Source: Paenibacillus harenae | GTDB lineage: Bacteria; Bacillota; Bacilli; Paenibacillales; Paenibacillaceae | Direction of reading: 5' to 3' | Assembly: GCF_030812415.1 (NCBI RefSeq) | Contig: NZ_JAUSST010000001.1 | Location: 310,001 to 374,000 of the forward strand | Length of the DNA stretch: 64,000 nt | In this document: in pieces, positions 33,051 through 42,428 of the stretch | Layout of the letters: each line of letters opens with the position of its first letter | Numbering within the stretch: position 1 is the first letter of the stretch | Position numbers and translations under genes: made by a program | Notes under the pieces: generated by a model | What the model was told of the DNA's origin: nothing | Database searches by the model: none | Seen by the model: the letters and a program-made list of their open reading frames with translations, nothing else

Positions 33051-33767
33051 TTAAAATAACGTTACGGCATGCGGGCGTTTGATCGCGAACCCTTCCGCGT
33101 ACGCCCAGCCGCGCGCTTGTCCGAGCAAGGAATCCCTTGCTTCAACCCGTTCCACATACCTATTCGTCAGCGGCGTTGATACGCGATCTTCGCCAGCCGT
33201 AGCTTTCATGAATTGTGAACGATAGGCAAGCAGCGATTGACGTTTCAAATCATAATGCTCGCTGACGTCTACGACAAGCGATACTTGCTCCACATCGTTT
33301 ATATAATAATAAATCAATTGTTCGACTTGAACCGGAGGAAGCCCCGGCATATAGCGGCGCAGCTTCGAGTTGAATACCGCTTCTTCAATCAAGCGGCTGC
33401 AATTGACATGATCCGGATGGCGGTCTACCCAATAAGGCGCAAAGACGATACGAGGACGGAAATACCGGATTTCCGCCACGATTCGTTCAATCTGCTCTTT
33501 CGTGCCCCCAAGACCCCGATCAGGCAAGCCCAAATTCGTTCGTGCGGATAGACCAAGCACCGTAGAAGCATTGGCAGCTTCTTGCTGCCTCAGCTCTACG
33601 GTGCCGTTAGAGGACATTTCCGCACGAGTCAAATCACATACGCCAACGCGCTGGCCGGCCAGCGCATGCTTCGCGATCGTGCCGCCCATTCCGATCTCCG
33701 CATCGTCCGCGTGAGCTCCGAATACGAGTATATCCAATGACTCCGAACGCGCTGTCCTCTCGATCAT
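33051..33767 (-). CDS. bshB1: Bacillithiol biosynthesis deacetylase BshB1
   Basis: Zinc deacetylase of the LmbE/PIG-L family that removes acetate from GlcNAc-malate. 238 residues. The metal motif '[14 protein letters not shown]' (AHADD rather than the general AHPDD, as in BshB1 proteins) and the later metal His in '[12 protein letters not shown]' are visible. It overlaps mgsA by 4 bp. The BshC cysteine ligase is not in the window. Confidence 0.93.
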   Translation of the reverse strand: MIERTARSESLDILVFGAHADDAEIGMGGTIAKHALAGQRVGVCDLTRAEMSSNGTVELRQQEAANASTVLGLSARTNLGLPDRGLGGTKEQIERIVAEIRYFRPRIVFAPYWVDRHPDHVNCSRLIEEAVFNSKLRRYMPGLPPVQVEQLIYYYINDVEQVSLVVDVSEHYDLKRQSLLAYRSQFMKATAGEDRVSTPLTNRYVERVEARDSLLGQARGWAYAEGFAIKRPHAVTLF

Positions 33768-34186
33768 TGCGTTTCCTCCGGCTTGTATTTATGTACAAGC
33801 TCTCTCCATGCAAAGTCTCCGCGTTCCAATGCCTTCACAAGAAGCTCAGCCGTTGCGATATTCGTCGCAACCGGGATTCCCTGAACATCGCACAGACGAA
33901 GCAATGCGATGATATCCGGCTCGTGAGGCTGCGCCATTAACGGATCGCGTAAGAAAACGATCAAATCCATTTCATTATCCGCAACGAGAGCGCCAATCTG
34001 CTGGTCGCCGCCAAGCGGTCCAGACCTAAAGCGATGAATGTTAAGCTTTGTCTGCTCCATAATGCGAGTGCCGGTCGTGCCGGTCGAATATAATTGATGA
34101 GGGACAAATACATGCTCATACGCGATTACGAAATTAACCATTTCTTCTTTCTTGCGATCATGTGCGATAAATGCGATCTTTAACAT
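33764..34186 (-). CDS. mgsA: Methylglyoxal synthase
   Basis: Converts dihydroxyacetone phosphate to methylglyoxal and phosphate as a bypass under phosphate stress. 140 residues. '[16 protein letters not shown]', the substrate loop 'STGTTGTRI', '[14 protein letters not shown]' with the catalytic Asp, and '[10 protein letters not shown]' are visible. Context next to bacillithiol genes is conserved; bacillithiol helps detoxify methylglyoxal. Confidence 0.95.
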   Translation of the reverse strand: MLKIAFIAHDRKKEEMVNFVIAYEHVFVPHQLYSTGTTGTRIMEQTKLNIHRFRSGPLGGDQQIGALVADNEMDLIVFLRDPLMAQPHEPDIIALLRLCDVQGIPVATNIATAELLVKALERGDFAWRELVHKYKPEETQ

Positions 34187-34216
34187 GCCGTTCCCCTCTC
34201 CCGCTGCGCTATCTCA

Positions 34217-35023
34217 TTAATCCATAATATGCTCGAAACCGTAGATCAAGCCGCTGTAAGTCATAACCTTCTTCACGGCGACATTGACGCCTGGCATATA
34301 GCCGGCGCGGTCGTAAGAATCGTGGCGAATCTTGAGCGTTTGTCCATGACCGCCGAAGATGACTTCCTGCTGCGCGAATACGCCGGGAAGCCTGACGCTA
34401 TGTATGCGGAATCCGTTGTAATAGCCGCCGCGTGCTCCTTCAATCGTTTCCTCTTCCTTCGGATTGCCTTGGCGGAGCTCTTGTCTCGCTTGCGAGATCA
34501 GCTCGGCCGTCTTGATCGAAGTACCCGACGGCGCGTCCAGCTTCTGATCGCCGTGATATTCGATAATTTCGACATGAGGCATATATTTCGAAGCTTGTGC
34601 GGCGAACTTCATCATCAGTATAGCACCGATCGAGAAGTTAGGTGCAATCAAGCCTCCGATGCCCATCTCCTTGCAAAGCTCGTCCAACTCCACGATCTGC
34701 TCAGGCGTAAACCCCGTTGTGCCGATAATCGGACGAACTCCGCTCAGAATCGAGGTCTTCGTATTGCCGTAAGCCGCTTGCGGTACGGTGAAGTCGACGA
34801 GAACATCGGCTTGCGCGCTTGCCAGCGCCTCCTCTAATGTTGCGCTTACGGTAACCCCAGTCTCGCGTCTTCCTGCGAATATGCCCGCGTCTACAGGACC
34901 TGCCGAAGGAGCGACGGCCGCGACGAGCCGCAGCGTCTCATCCTCCAGCACCATTTTAACAACCTCGCGGCCCATTCGGCCGCTTGCGCCTACTACGGCA
35001 ACGTTTATTTTTTCAGTCGACAT
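34217..35023 (-). CDS. dapB: 4-hydroxy-tetrahydrodipicolinate reductase
   Basis: NAD(P)H-dependent step of lysine and diaminopimelate synthesis. 268 residues from ATG 35023 (AGGTG 8 nt before); the in-frame GTG at 35032 overlaps that site. Motifs: 'VAVVGASGRMGREVV' for the nucleotide, 'EIIEYHGDQKLDAPSGTS' at the active site, and 'RLPGVFAQQEVIFGG'. Confidence 0.96.
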   Translation of the reverse strand: MSTEKINVAVVGASGRMGREVVKMVLEDETLRLVAAVAPSAGPVDAGIFAGRRETGVTVSATLEEALASAQADVLVDFTVPQAAYGNTKTSILSGVRPIIGTTGFTPEQIVELDELCKEMGIGGLIAPNFSIGAILMMKFAAQASKYMPHVEIIEYHGDQKLDAPSGTSIKTAELISQARQELRQGNPKEEETIEGARGGYYNGFRIHSVRLPGVFAQQEVIFGGHGQTLKIRHDSYDRAGYMPGVNVAVKKVMTYSGLIYGFEHIMD

Positions 35024-35028
35024 CGCAA

Positions 35029-35574
35029 TCACCTGTTCCTTTTTCGTTTCGTTCCGCCGTTCCCAAGCCGTTCCAATCGCCGCTTGCGGCTGACATCGGC
35101 GAACAGCGTCCGAGCGGACGAATGTTCCGGTTCTAGCCGCAGCGCCTCCCTTGCGCTCGCTACAGCTTCATCAAACCTGCCCAATGAAGAGTAAACGACA
35201 CCTAATGTATAGAAGGCTTCAAAGCAGAGAGGATCCAGCCTTGTTGCTTCAATAAGCAGTACGATCGCCTCATTGGGTTTATTCGGATCGTTCAGTAGCA
35301 GCAGCTTTGCTTCGGTCAGCAGCAGCTTGGATTCAACCGTCTGCAAGTGGAATCTAAATTCGGCATTGTCCGGCTCAAGCGCAAGCGCGCTGTCCGCGTA
35401 TTGCTTCGCCTTCGTCCATTTGCCGCTGCGCGAGCAAGAAATCGCGCATTTATGATGATAACTCGCATTGTGTGGCTCTACTTCTATCGCTCGCTCAAAC
35501 CAATATATGGCTTGCTCGAAATCGCTGTTAAGGATGAATTCATAAGCTTTCTTGATGCAGCTCTCTCCGTCCAT
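35029..35574 (-). CDS. Tetratricopeptide-repeat protein
   Basis: 181 residues from the ATG at 35574, with AAGGAGG 8 nt before. At least three TPR units can be read ('YWFERAIEVEPHNASYH', 'KQYADSALALEPDNAEF', 'ASAREALRLEPEHSSA'). The basic C-terminus is 'RKRRLERLGNGGTKRKRNR'. It lies between the MazG-like gene and dapB, where B. subtilis has no gene. Likely a scaffold protein; specific role unknown. Confidence 0.8.
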   Translation of the reverse strand: MDGESCIKKAYEFILNSDFEQAIYWFERAIEVEPHNASYHHKCAISCSRSGKWTKAKQYADSALALEPDNAEFRFHLQTVESKLLLTEAKLLLLNDPNKPNEAIVLLIEATRLDPLCFEAFYTLGVVYSSLGRFDEAVASAREALRLEPEHSSARTLFADVSRKRRLERLGNGGTKRKRNR

Positions 35575-35628
35575 CCGCCCATCCTCCTTGTACACAGGTT
35601 GATGGTACAGCATATGTAAGGAGCTTGT

Positions 35629-35964
35629 TTACAGTTCGGTCGTTTTCTTCGTCCACCGATCGGCGTCGCGCGTTGCGAACTTATGCATCACCTTGTCGTG
35701 AGCTTCGGTCAAGTCGATGCCCAGCGAATTGGCGAAGCAAGAAAGCAGGAACAAGATGTCGCCAAGCTCCATTTCGACCGAATTATCGGCCTCGTCCGCC
35801 TTCTTCGGCTTCTCGCCGTAAAAGTGGTTGATTTCCCTTGCGAGCTCGCCCACTTCCTCGGACATTCTAGCCATAAGCGCGAGCGGACTGAAGTACCCTT
35901 CCTTGAACTGCGAAATATAAACGTCTACTTCGCCTTGTATATCCTTCAACGATTTGTCTGACAT
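35629..35964 (-). CDS. MazG-like nucleotide pyrophosphohydrolase (YpjD-like)
   Basis: 111 residues. The MazG-type Mg-binding Glu pattern is seen in 'EEVGELAREINHFYG' and 'EMELGDILFLLSCFAN'. Such proteins hydrolyse (d)NTPs to monophosphates as housecleaning enzymes. It corresponds in position to B. subtilis ypjD upstream of dapB. Probably the first gene of the ypjD-dapB-mgsA-bsh-cca-birA run. Confidence 0.88.
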   Translation of the reverse strand: MSDKSLKDIQGEVDVYISQFKEGYFSPLALMARMSEEVGELAREINHFYGEKPKKADEADNSVEMELGDILFLLSCFANSLGIDLTEAHDKVMHKFATRDADRWTKKTTEL

Positions 35965-36026
35965 CGTCTCAAATTCCTTTCTATCTTAGCTGCTTGCATA
36001 AATGTCCTTATTCCATACACGTTTCT

Positions 36027-36056
36027 ATGTTAACGTATGTCGTTCATGAAAATCAA
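36027..36056 (-). promoter_or_regulatory. Promoter candidate for the ypjD-dapB-mgsA-bsh operon
   Basis: TTGATT, 18-bp spacer, TAACAT on the minus strand, about 60 bp before the MazG-like gene and divergent from the yitT gene. Confidence 0.45.
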
Positions 36057-36131
36057 TGTTTTTTGATTATTGAAATAGAGGCATACTACAGCTACCATCA
36101 TCCAATTCGCATGCCGTTAAGGAGACATTAT

Positions 36132-36995
36132 ATGAAACAAGTGCTGCAGCAATTGAAAATCATCCTGCCGATCATCATCGGCACAGCCATTTACGCATTC
36201 GGGTTGCATTATTTCGTCATTCCTAACCGGTTAATGGAGGGCGGCGTTACGGGCATTGCCGTCTTGTTAAACTACGCCGTCGGATGGCCTCTATCCATCA
36301 CTACGCTTGCGATAAATATCCCTTTATTCGCGTTCGGATGGAAAATGCTCGGCCGGGCGCAGATGATCTATACTTTGCTAGGGACACTTTCCCTCTCCGG
36401 TTGCCTTGCCTTAATGGAACAATTCATTCATAACGGCTGGTTAACGCCGCTGCAGACTTCTCAAGACTTCATGCTGGCCGCGCTCTATGCGGGCGTAACG
36501 CTTGGCGCCGGCCTTGGAATCGTATTCCGCTTCGGAGGGACGACAGGCGGAGCAGACATCATTGCCCGCGTCATCACCCGCCGGAAAGGGATCAGCATGG
36601 GACAAATCATTTTGACGCTGGACGCGATTATCATCGGCATCTCCATCGTTTTTATTTCCGTTGAGAAAGTGCTTTATACGCTCGTCGTCGTGTTCATCGC
36701 TTCCCGCCTAATCGACTTCATCCAAGACGGGGCATACTCGGCGAAGGCGTTCTCGATTATATCCGACGAAGGCGCTGCAATTGCCCGGCAGATCACAAAT
36801 GACCTCGATCGTGGCGTAACGCTGCTCCCGGCGAAGGGTGCTTACTCCGGACAACAAAAAGAGGTCGTCTATTGCGTCGTCCAAAGGCAGGAAACCCGCC
36901 GTTTGAAACAAATCGTACGCAATATCGACCCACGTGCTTTTATCGTTATTAATGACGTTCATGACGTGCTTGGCGAAGGATTCAAGGAAGAATGA
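36132..36995 (+). CDS. YitT-family membrane protein (DUF161/DUF2179)
   Basis: 287 residues from ATG 36132 (AAGGAG 7 nt before). About five to six membrane segments in the first 190 residues, then a cytoplasmic DUF2179 domain ('AKAFSIISDEGAAIARQI', 'KEVVYCVVQRQETRRLKQIV'). It matches B. subtilis YpjC in family and position. It is the only plus-strand gene in this block. Transport function is suspected for the family but unproven. Confidence 0.88.
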   Translation: MKQVLQQLKIILPIIIGTAIYAFGLHYFVIPNRLMEGGVTGIAVLLNYAVGWPLSITTLAINIPLFAFGWKMLGRAQMIYTLLGTLSLSGCLALMEQFIHNGWLTPLQTSQDFMLAALYAGVTLGAGLGIVFRFGGTTGGADIIARVITRRKGISMGQIILTLDAIIIGISIVFISVEKVLYTLVVVFIASRLIDFIQDGAYSAKAFSIISDEGAAIARQITNDLDRGVTLLPAKGAYSGQQKEVVYCVVQRQETRRLKQIVRNIDPRAFIVINDVHDVLGEGFKEE

Positions 36996-37000
36996 ATCGT

Positions 37001-37870
37001 TTAATGCAAAGGCTTAGTCCCGTATGGTGAACGCTGATACTTTCGCCATCCTGTATACGTTAGAACGGCACAGATGATCGTTCCAAGAAACAGCGCCCAG
37101 CTGATCGGATTCGTTGTTGCCGTCGGAGCAACGACCGGCATATCCGCCGTCTCGCGTCCTTCATCGAACAATTGCACAAGCTTCGATCGCAGCGCTTCCA
37201 GCGACCTGTCAACCCGCTCTCCGTTTGCCCCCGCATACGTAATGCCGTCCAACAGCAGCCCTGTATATTTGGCCCGAATGAGAGCTTCATCAACTGCGGA
37301 ATTGCCGTATTGCATGGACGCGGCAACTTCAATACGATTCAGATGCTCGTTCAAGCTATCCATGGCTGCGCTCGCCGCAAGCGCCCCGTCCTCCGTCGTC
37401 CGCTTCCACGATTGCTGCACCCTCGTCCAATCATGAAGCAATACGCTCTCATATTGAAGCCATAACGCATGCTCAGGCCGCACCAAAGCATCGGTAGACA
37501 GCTTAATGCGCGAGGAGGCCATTAGCCAACCCGAACCCGCCTCACCGTTAACGAGCGCCCTCTCAATATGAGCGACGGACTCGTTTATCGCTGCCCAGCC
37601 AGCAGGCGTGCCTGCTCCAGTCGCTGGAGCTTTCTTTGCTATATTATTGAACTGCTGCAGCCTTAGAAACCCGGCTTGGCGGTTATTCGTATAAGCTGCT
37701 TCATACAATAATGCGGCTGCCTCGTCCAGGCTGGCGAGCATTCCCGCCTTCGAGCCCGTTATCGTCGAATAGCCGCTAGGACCAAATATGGCATTGCCCC
37801 ATACCGCGCCGGCCGAACCGATCGTCATGACGATACATAAGACGAATGGAATTACAATCCGTATCTTCAT
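37001..37870 (-). CDS. YpjB-like sporulation-associated membrane protein
   Basis: 289 residues from ATG 37870, 6 nt after GGGGGG (ATG 37876 abuts it). Signal-peptide-like N-terminus, long helical extracytoplasmic part, and one C-terminal membrane segment near 255-275 followed by a short basic tail. It matches B. subtilis YpjB by position between ypjA and the yitT-family gene. Biochemical role unknown. Confidence 0.75.
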   Translation of the reverse strand: MKIRIVIPFVLCIVMTIGSAGAVWGNAIFGPSGYSTITGSKAGMLASLDEAAALLYEAAYTNNRQAGFLRLQQFNNIAKKAPATGAGTPAGWAAINESVAHIERALVNGEAGSGWLMASSRIKLSTDALVRPEHALWLQYESVLLHDWTRVQQSWKRTTEDGALAASAAMDSLNEHLNRIEVAASMQYGNSAVDEALIRAKYTGLLLDGITYAGANGERVDRSLEALRSKLVQLFDEGRETADMPVVAPTATTNPISWALFLGTIICAVLTYTGWRKYQRSPYGTKPLH

Positions 37871-37913
37871 GGACATCCCCCCATAGCTTCATTCTATGAG
37901 GAGGAGACAAGCG

Positions 37914-38546
37914 TTAGACCTTCTTTCTGAACCGCCAGACAAGCAGTGCTGCAACGAAGCTGAAGATCGACAACCCGTAAGTAAAGGCGCGCACGGCAGG
38001 AATGTCGTCTTCCAGCTCATCGGCCAGCCATGGGAAGACACTATACGAATAATCAATCGTATCGTTAAGCAGCAGCCATCCTGCACCGATAAGCAAAGCG
38101 ATAAGACCGGCTTTCATATATCGGAAATACAGCAAAGCCTCAACCGCCATCCCAAGATGCGAAGCTATGAGCATATAATGCGTCCATTCAAGCTGATCCC
38201 CTTGCCAAGCGCCAGCGACGATCATCGCCACCGCCCAAATGCCATACTTCACGGAGCATACGACGGCAAGCGCTTCTATCATAACTCGTCCACCTGCAAC
38301 TAGCCGCGATGCGCTCTTCGGCGGGAAGAGTAAATAGAGCAGCGCCAATGTGAAGAACAAGCTGGCCGTTGGACTGTCGGGTACGAACACCAATAACCAG
38401 AAGTCGAAGTTTTCGGAAGTGTAGATGAGCTGGCTTTCATACCAGATGTAGCCGTATATCGTTCCGAGCAGGTTGACCCAGAAGAGCAGCCACAGAAAAG
38501 GACGATACAGCAAGTTCGAGCTATTCCATACCGATGGATTACCCAT
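37914..38546 (-). CDS. DUF1405 integral membrane protein (YpjA-like)
   Basis: 210 residues from ATG 38546, with AAGGAG 8 nt upstream. About six hydrophobic spans; the N-terminal 'RPFLWLLFWVNLLGTIYGYIWYE' is typical of the family. It lies downstream of qcrC as in B. subtilis, but here a terminator separates it from qcrABC. Function unknown. Confidence 0.82.
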   Translation of the reverse strand: MGNPSVWNSSNLLYRPFLWLLFWVNLLGTIYGYIWYESQLIYTSENFDFWLLVFVPDSPTASLFFTLALLYLLFPPKSASRLVAGGRVMIEALAVVCSVKYGIWAVAMIVAGAWQGDQLEWTHYMLIASHLGMAVEALLYFRYMKAGLIALLIGAGWLLLNDTIDYSYSVFPWLADELEDDIPAVRAFTYGLSIFSFVAALLVWRFRKKV

Positions 38547-38600
38547 GTTCAAATGCTCCTTATTGAAAAATAAATAAGCCCAAGAGCCATTCGTTTCTAG

Positions 38601-38632
38601 AAAAAAACCTGATCGTTTAACACGATCAGGTT
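38601..38632 (-). terminator. Rho-independent terminator of qcrABC
   Basis: 10-bp stem AACCTGATCG/CGATCAGGTT (38606-38615 with 38623-38632), then seven T on the minus strand, 17 bp after the qcrC stop. Confidence 0.92.
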
Positions 38633-38648
38633 CATTCACTTGCATATA

Positions 38649-39521
38649 CTATTCGGCTGGCGTCTTCTGTTTGGACAACCATGTTGCCAGTTGATCGATT
38701 TCTTCCGCCGACAACGATTCTTTGAAAGGCGGCATACCAGTGCCCTTGCCGTTCGTTATAATCTCGGCAAGCTCTTCTTTCGTGTGCTCATCGCCAACGC
38801 GAACCAGGCTAGGCGCATTGCCTTGGCCTTTCAGGTCGGCGGCATGACAGCCGATACATTGAGCTTGCTTCGCGATATCCATAGCCGGATCGTTCGCGTC
38901 GATGAGGGAAACCTCTTCGGCAGGTTTGGTGTAATTCGGTCTTTCCTCGCCCTTCTCGGCGGCCTCGCGAGCTTTCTCCTCGCGCTCGTGATGCTCCGGA
39001 ACTTGTCCGTTGATCTCGAGCTGGTGCTGATAGTGATCCCACGATACGACCGTCAAGTAAATACATGCGATCAACGTAAGACCCATAAGCGACGATGCGA
39101 TCGGACGGCGATAGAAGCGGCGTTCCTTGCCCGTGTCGAGGAAAGGGGCAAGCAGCAATGCGCCGAACATGACGCCCGGTATACCGATCGTACCAAGAAC
39201 GATATAGTCCTGCGATACATAAGGGTATTTAAGGAATTGATACAGGAACAGGAAGTACCAGTCCGGCATCGGAATAAAGGCCGCGTTCGTCGGGTCCGCA
39301 GGGTAACCCAGCGGAGCCGGCTCAGCAATTGTCCATACTAGAAATCCGACCAAAACAACGCAGCCGACCATCCATTCTTTAAGCAGGAAGTTCGGAATAA
39401 ACGCTTCCGACTTTCCCGGGAAAGAAGTATAGTCCGGCGGTATGTTCGGATGGTTGCTCTTCTTAACACGAGAATCGCCTACGTAGACGACTTTCTCGTT
39501 CGATTTATGACCATGCGCCAT
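38649..39521 (-). CDS. qcrC: Menaquinol:cytochrome c reductase cytochrome b/c subunit
   Basis: 290 residues. The N-terminal half has three membrane segments like subunit IV of the b6f-type complex ('MPDWYFLFLYQFLKYP' is the Qo-site PEWY-type region). After a charged linker comes a cytochrome c domain with one covalent haem at CIGCH (Cys222) and a Met ligand region near 'GTGMPPF'. This fusion is the Bacillales form of the bc complex. It transfers electrons from menaquinol to cytochrome c. Confidence 0.95.
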   Translation of the reverse strand: MAHGHKSNEKVVYVGDSRVKKSNHPNIPPDYTSFPGKSEAFIPNFLLKEWMVGCVVLVGFLVWTIAEPAPLGYPADPTNAAFIPMPDWYFLFLYQFLKYPYVSQDYIVLGTIGIPGVMFGALLLAPFLDTGKERRFYRRPIASSLMGLTLIACIYLTVVSWDHYQHQLEINGQVPEHHEREEKAREAAEKGEERPNYTKPAEEVSLIDANDPAMDIAKQAQCIGCHAADLKGQGNAPSLVRVGDEHTKEELAEIITNGKGTGMPPFKESLSAEEIDQLATWLSKQKTPAE

Positions 39522-39540
39522 AATAGAATCCTCCCTTCGC

Positions 39541-40212
39541 TTAAAGTGGTCCAGAAATACCTTGCTTCCGTATCATCAAGAAGTGGGCTGCAAGCATGGC
39601 GATCAATGCGCCAGGCAGGAAGAACACGTGGATAGCGAAGAAGCGTGTCAACGTCTGAGCGCCTACGATGTCGCCGCCGTATAGGAACGATGCGATATAC
39701 GGCCCGATATACGGAACGGATTCAGCGATCTGAACACCAACTTTAGTTGCGAAGTAAGCTTTGTTATCCCAAGGCAACAGGTAGCCCGTGAAGCCCAAAC
39801 CCAACATAATGAAGAAAATTAGCATTCCGACTACCCAGTTCATTTCGCGCGGCGCTTTGTAAGAACCGGTAAAGAATACACGCAGGGTATGTAGGAACAT
39901 CATGACGATAACTAAGCTTGCGCCGAAGTGATGCATGCCTCGGACGATTTGTCCGAATGCAACCTTATGCTGCAAGTAGTCAACGCTGGCATAAGCATTG
40001 ATAATGTCCGGAACATAATACATCGTAAGGAACATGCCGGACAAAATTTGAATTACAGTGATGAAGAACGTCAAACCGCCAAAGCAGTATACGAAAGCGG
40101 AGAAATGATGAGCCGGGTTAACGTGCTCGGGCACCTCGTGGTCCGCAACGTCTCTCCAAAGCGGCGTAATATCTAGACGTTCGTCGATCCAGTTGTACAC
40201 ACTTTTAAACAT
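39541..40212 (-). CDS. qcrB: Menaquinol:cytochrome c reductase cytochrome b subunit
   Basis: 223 residues, b6-type cytochrome b with four membrane spans. Haem-ligating His residues are seen in 'GQIVRGMHHFGASLVIVMMFLHTLRVF' (in part) and 'FFAIHVFFLPGALIAMLAAHFLM'. It lies between qcrA and qcrC with 16-19 bp gaps. Confidence 0.95.
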   Translation of the reverse strand: MFKSVYNWIDERLDITPLWRDVADHEVPEHVNPAHHFSAFVYCFGGLTFFITVIQILSGMFLTMYYVPDIINAYASVDYLQHKVAFGQIVRGMHHFGASLVIVMMFLHTLRVFFTGSYKAPREMNWVVGMLIFFIMLGLGFTGYLLPWDNKAYFATKVGVQIAESVPYIGPYIASFLYGGDIVGAQTLTRFFAIHVFFLPGALIAMLAAHFLMIRKQGISGPL

Positions 40213-40228
40213 CTAACATACGCCCTCC

Positions 40229-40762
40229 TTAACTCATCCGCGAGTTCGGCTTAACCGGACCGAGATAAACAAATCCGTCCTCAAGCTTCACTTCGTATTC
40301 ATCCAACGGGTTCGGTGCTACGGTAATGTTCTTACCGTCCTTCGTGTAACGCGCGTCATGACAAGGACAATCATATTCGTTTAGACCTTTCGTATTCCAG
40401 CCGATCGTGCAGCCCAAATGCTTGCACACTGGCGAAAGCGCAAATATCGTACCGTTGTCATCCTTGGAGATCCAAGCCGCTAGCTCCGGATCGCTCACGT
40501 ACCATCCATCGACTTGATGGATTTTGAATTTGAATTCTTGCGGTTCATTTGTAATTTTGCTTTCTTCAACAACTTTGACATAAGTGCCTTCGCCCTTCTT
40601 CACAAGGAGCGGGTCCACTGCAAAACGGACCATTGGCAATACCGCGCCGCCCATCATAAATGCAGTCGTGCCGCCGAGCGTATATGACAAAAATTGACGC
40701 CGGGACATTTCTTTGCGCTGAACCGGTCGATGCGCGGTCTCGTGTTGTTCGTGGTTACTCAT
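40229..40762 (-). CDS. qcrA: Menaquinol:cytochrome c reductase Rieske iron-sulfur subunit
   Basis: 177 residues from ATG 40762. Twin-arginine-like 'SRRQFLSYTLGG' precedes the membrane anchor. The [2Fe-2S] ligands are in 'CKHLGCTIGW' and 'CPCHDARY'. First gene of qcrABC, with a good promoter about 80 bp upstream. Confidence 0.95.
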   Translation of the reverse strand: MSNHEQHETAHRPVQRKEMSRRQFLSYTLGGTTAFMMGGAVLPMVRFAVDPLLVKKGEGTYVKVVEESKITNEPQEFKFKIHQVDGWYVSDPELAAWISKDDNGTIFALSPVCKHLGCTIGWNTKGLNEYDCPCHDARYTKDGKNITVAPNPLDEYEVKLEDGFVYLGPVKPNSRMS

Positions 40763-40842
40763 CTTCTGTTCTAACCCCCTTTGCCAACCATATCTCGCGT
40801 CTTGCCGCACGGCAAAACACATGACGAACTAGGACATAACTT

Positions 40843-40871
40843 ATAATAGCCTAGGTGCTTGGGAGCGTCAA
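40843..40871 (-). promoter_or_regulatory. qcrABC promoter
   Basis: TTGACG, 17-bp spacer, TATTAT on the minus strand, implying a start near 40836 and a leader of about 75 nt before qcrA. Confidence 0.7.
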
Positions 40872-41013
40872 GAATATGGCTTGATATTTGAGCGTCTAAC
40901 AAAATGCCGTTCATTAATTTGTTATCATTTTGTCACATTTGACCTTGTCTGCCATAAGTTTTCCCCAAAACCCGATTCTATTATACAAAATGCCAATGGC
41001 AGCATGATTCCGA

Positions 41014-41427
41014 CTAAGATTGCCATAATAACCGAATTTCATGAGAAACGAACGCCTGCTCAGGGATATTCCCTTTCTCGTCCGGGCGAATCCATAAATC
41101 CGCTGCCTCGCAGCCCAGATCAAGCGAAGGATTGGCCGACACAAGTACGACATATTTGAAACCGGAGCGCTTAAGAGCAACGCACATGGCGTTCAAACTT
41201 TCCGAGAATGATCCGGACGAGGTCACATAATGGCATGCCGGATAAGTTACCACTCGCCCCTTGAACGGTATTTCGACCAGATCCATTATATCGCGTAGAC
41301 GCTCCAGCCATTCTGTCGCTTCGTAAGGCTGCTCCGACCCATCCATGCCCGTTACGGGCAGAAGGCATGTGTCCAGGTATGGTCGCAGCTCGTCCCATTG
41401 TTCCTTCTCGATTTCGCTAAACTTCAT
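41014..41427 (-). CDS. DUF2487 protein (YpiF-like)
   Basis: 137 residues, soluble, with no catalytic motif I recognise. It matches the small protein encoded just upstream of qcrA in B. subtilis (ypiF). The 250 bp to qcrA contain the qcr promoter, so it is probably transcribed separately. Function unknown. Confidence 0.78.
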   Translation of the reverse strand: MKFSEIEKEQWDELRPYLDTCLLPVTGMDGSEQPYEATEWLERLRDIMDLVEIPFKGRVVTYPACHYVTSSGSFSESLNAMCVALKRSGFKYVVLVSANPSLDLGCEAADLWIRPDEKGNIPEQAFVSHEIRLLWQS

Positions 41428-41528
41428 GTCATTCCGCTCCTAACCTCGTTTGAATCCCAAACGTAATCGTATGTATAACGCTTGCTCTATGTTAACCCCA
41501 AATGCGCCTATTGCAAAGCGTGTCCGTC

Positions 41529-41591
41529 AAAAAAAGCTTCCGTTCCGCATACAGCCGGGCATCATGCCCCGTTACGCGTACTAGGAAGCTT
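41529..41591 (-). terminator. Long compound terminator hairpin
   Basis: Outer stem AAGCTTCC/GGAAGCTT (41534-41541 with 41584-41591), with inner GGGCAT/ATGCCC and further pairing, ending in seven T on the minus strand. It lies 48 bp past the IDEAL-domain gene. The 63-bp size is larger than a simple terminator. Confidence 0.75.
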
Positions 41592-41638
41592 CTTATTAAT
41601 GCGTTTCCAACGACTGCAGAGTCGAGCGACAGTCGCGA

Positions 41639-41821
41639 TTATCGTTTTAATGCATTCAATTGTTTCGCAAGACGGTAAAACGTATCCTCGTCGCCAGCTG
41701 CCAGCGCCTTATCGATAGCCTCGTGAATTTGCTTCGTTTGAAACTTCAGTACAGCATCGTCCAACACTAGTTCCGCCGCAAGGCCGAGCATTGCTTCATA
41801 CGCTACCTTCATTTTGTCCAT
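41639..41821 (-). CDS. Small IDEAL-domain protein
   Basis: 60 residues from ATG 41821 (GGAGGT 7 nt before). The whole protein is an IDEAL domain, with 'FQTKQIHEAIDKALAAGDEDTFYRLAKQLN'-type sequence seen in part. In B. subtilis this domain is the C-terminal part of YpiB, encoded in the same neighbourhood; here it is stand-alone. Function unknown, probably a protein-protein interaction module. Confidence 0.8.
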   Translation of the reverse strand: MDKMKVAYEAMLGLAAELVLDDAVLKFQTKQIHEAIDKALAAGDEDTFYRLAKQLNALKR

Positions 41822-41843
41822 AGGATACACCTCCAAACCGGCG

Positions 41844-42350
41844 TTAAGAGATCCTATATTCTATACCTTTCGTCACATAGCTCTCCATCGTCCTTCTCAT
41901 GCGCTGCAAATCGTCATCTGTTAGTTCCCTTACGACTTTGGCGGGTGATCCGAGTGATAGCGTATAGGATGGTATTTTTTTGTTCTCCGTAACAATCGAA
42001 CCGGCTCCTACTAAAGCATATTCACCGATGTCTGCGCCGTTAAGTACGATTGCCCCCATTCCAATTAAAGTGCCTTTGCCTATCGTGCAGCCGTGTATGA
42101 TCGCCCCGTGTCCGACGGACACTTCGTCGTCCAAAACAAGCGGCTGATCCGTATTCACATGACCGATAACGCTGTCCTGGATATTGCAGCTGCTTCCGAT
42201 TCGGATCGGAGCCAGGTCGCCTCGCAATACGGCGTTGAACCAAACGGTGCTTTGATGGCCTAAGCTCACATCGCCTATTATTTTGGCGCCTTCCGCGATA
42301 TAGACTTGCTCCTTTACCGACGGCATAATCCCTTTGTAAGGCAACAACAT
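41844..42350 (-). CDS. Gamma-carbonic-anhydrase-family hexapeptide-repeat protein
   Basis: 168 residues of left-handed beta-helix hexapeptide repeats ('IIGDVSLGHQSTVWFNAVLRGD', in part). His residues are at family metal positions in 'SVGHGAIIHGCTIG', where trimeric gamma-CA-like proteins bind zinc. The closest type is the YrdA/PaaY group. Enzymatic activity is uncertain. It lies 22 bp before the IDEAL gene on the same strand. Confidence 0.85.
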   Translation of the reverse strand: MLLPYKGIMPSVKEQVYIAEGAKIIGDVSLGHQSTVWFNAVLRGDLAPIRIGSSCNIQDSVIGHVNTDQPLVLDDEVSVGHGAIIHGCTIGKGTLIGMGAIVLNGADIGEYALVGAGSIVTENKKIPSYTLSLGSPAKVVRELTDDDLQRMRRTMESYVTKGIEYRIS

Positions 42351-42428
42351 CCTGTTTCATCTCCCATACATTCAAGTAGAGAGATCCTACCAATTCGTTA
42401 TTTGAAAGTCAAATCGACGAGAAGGCGT

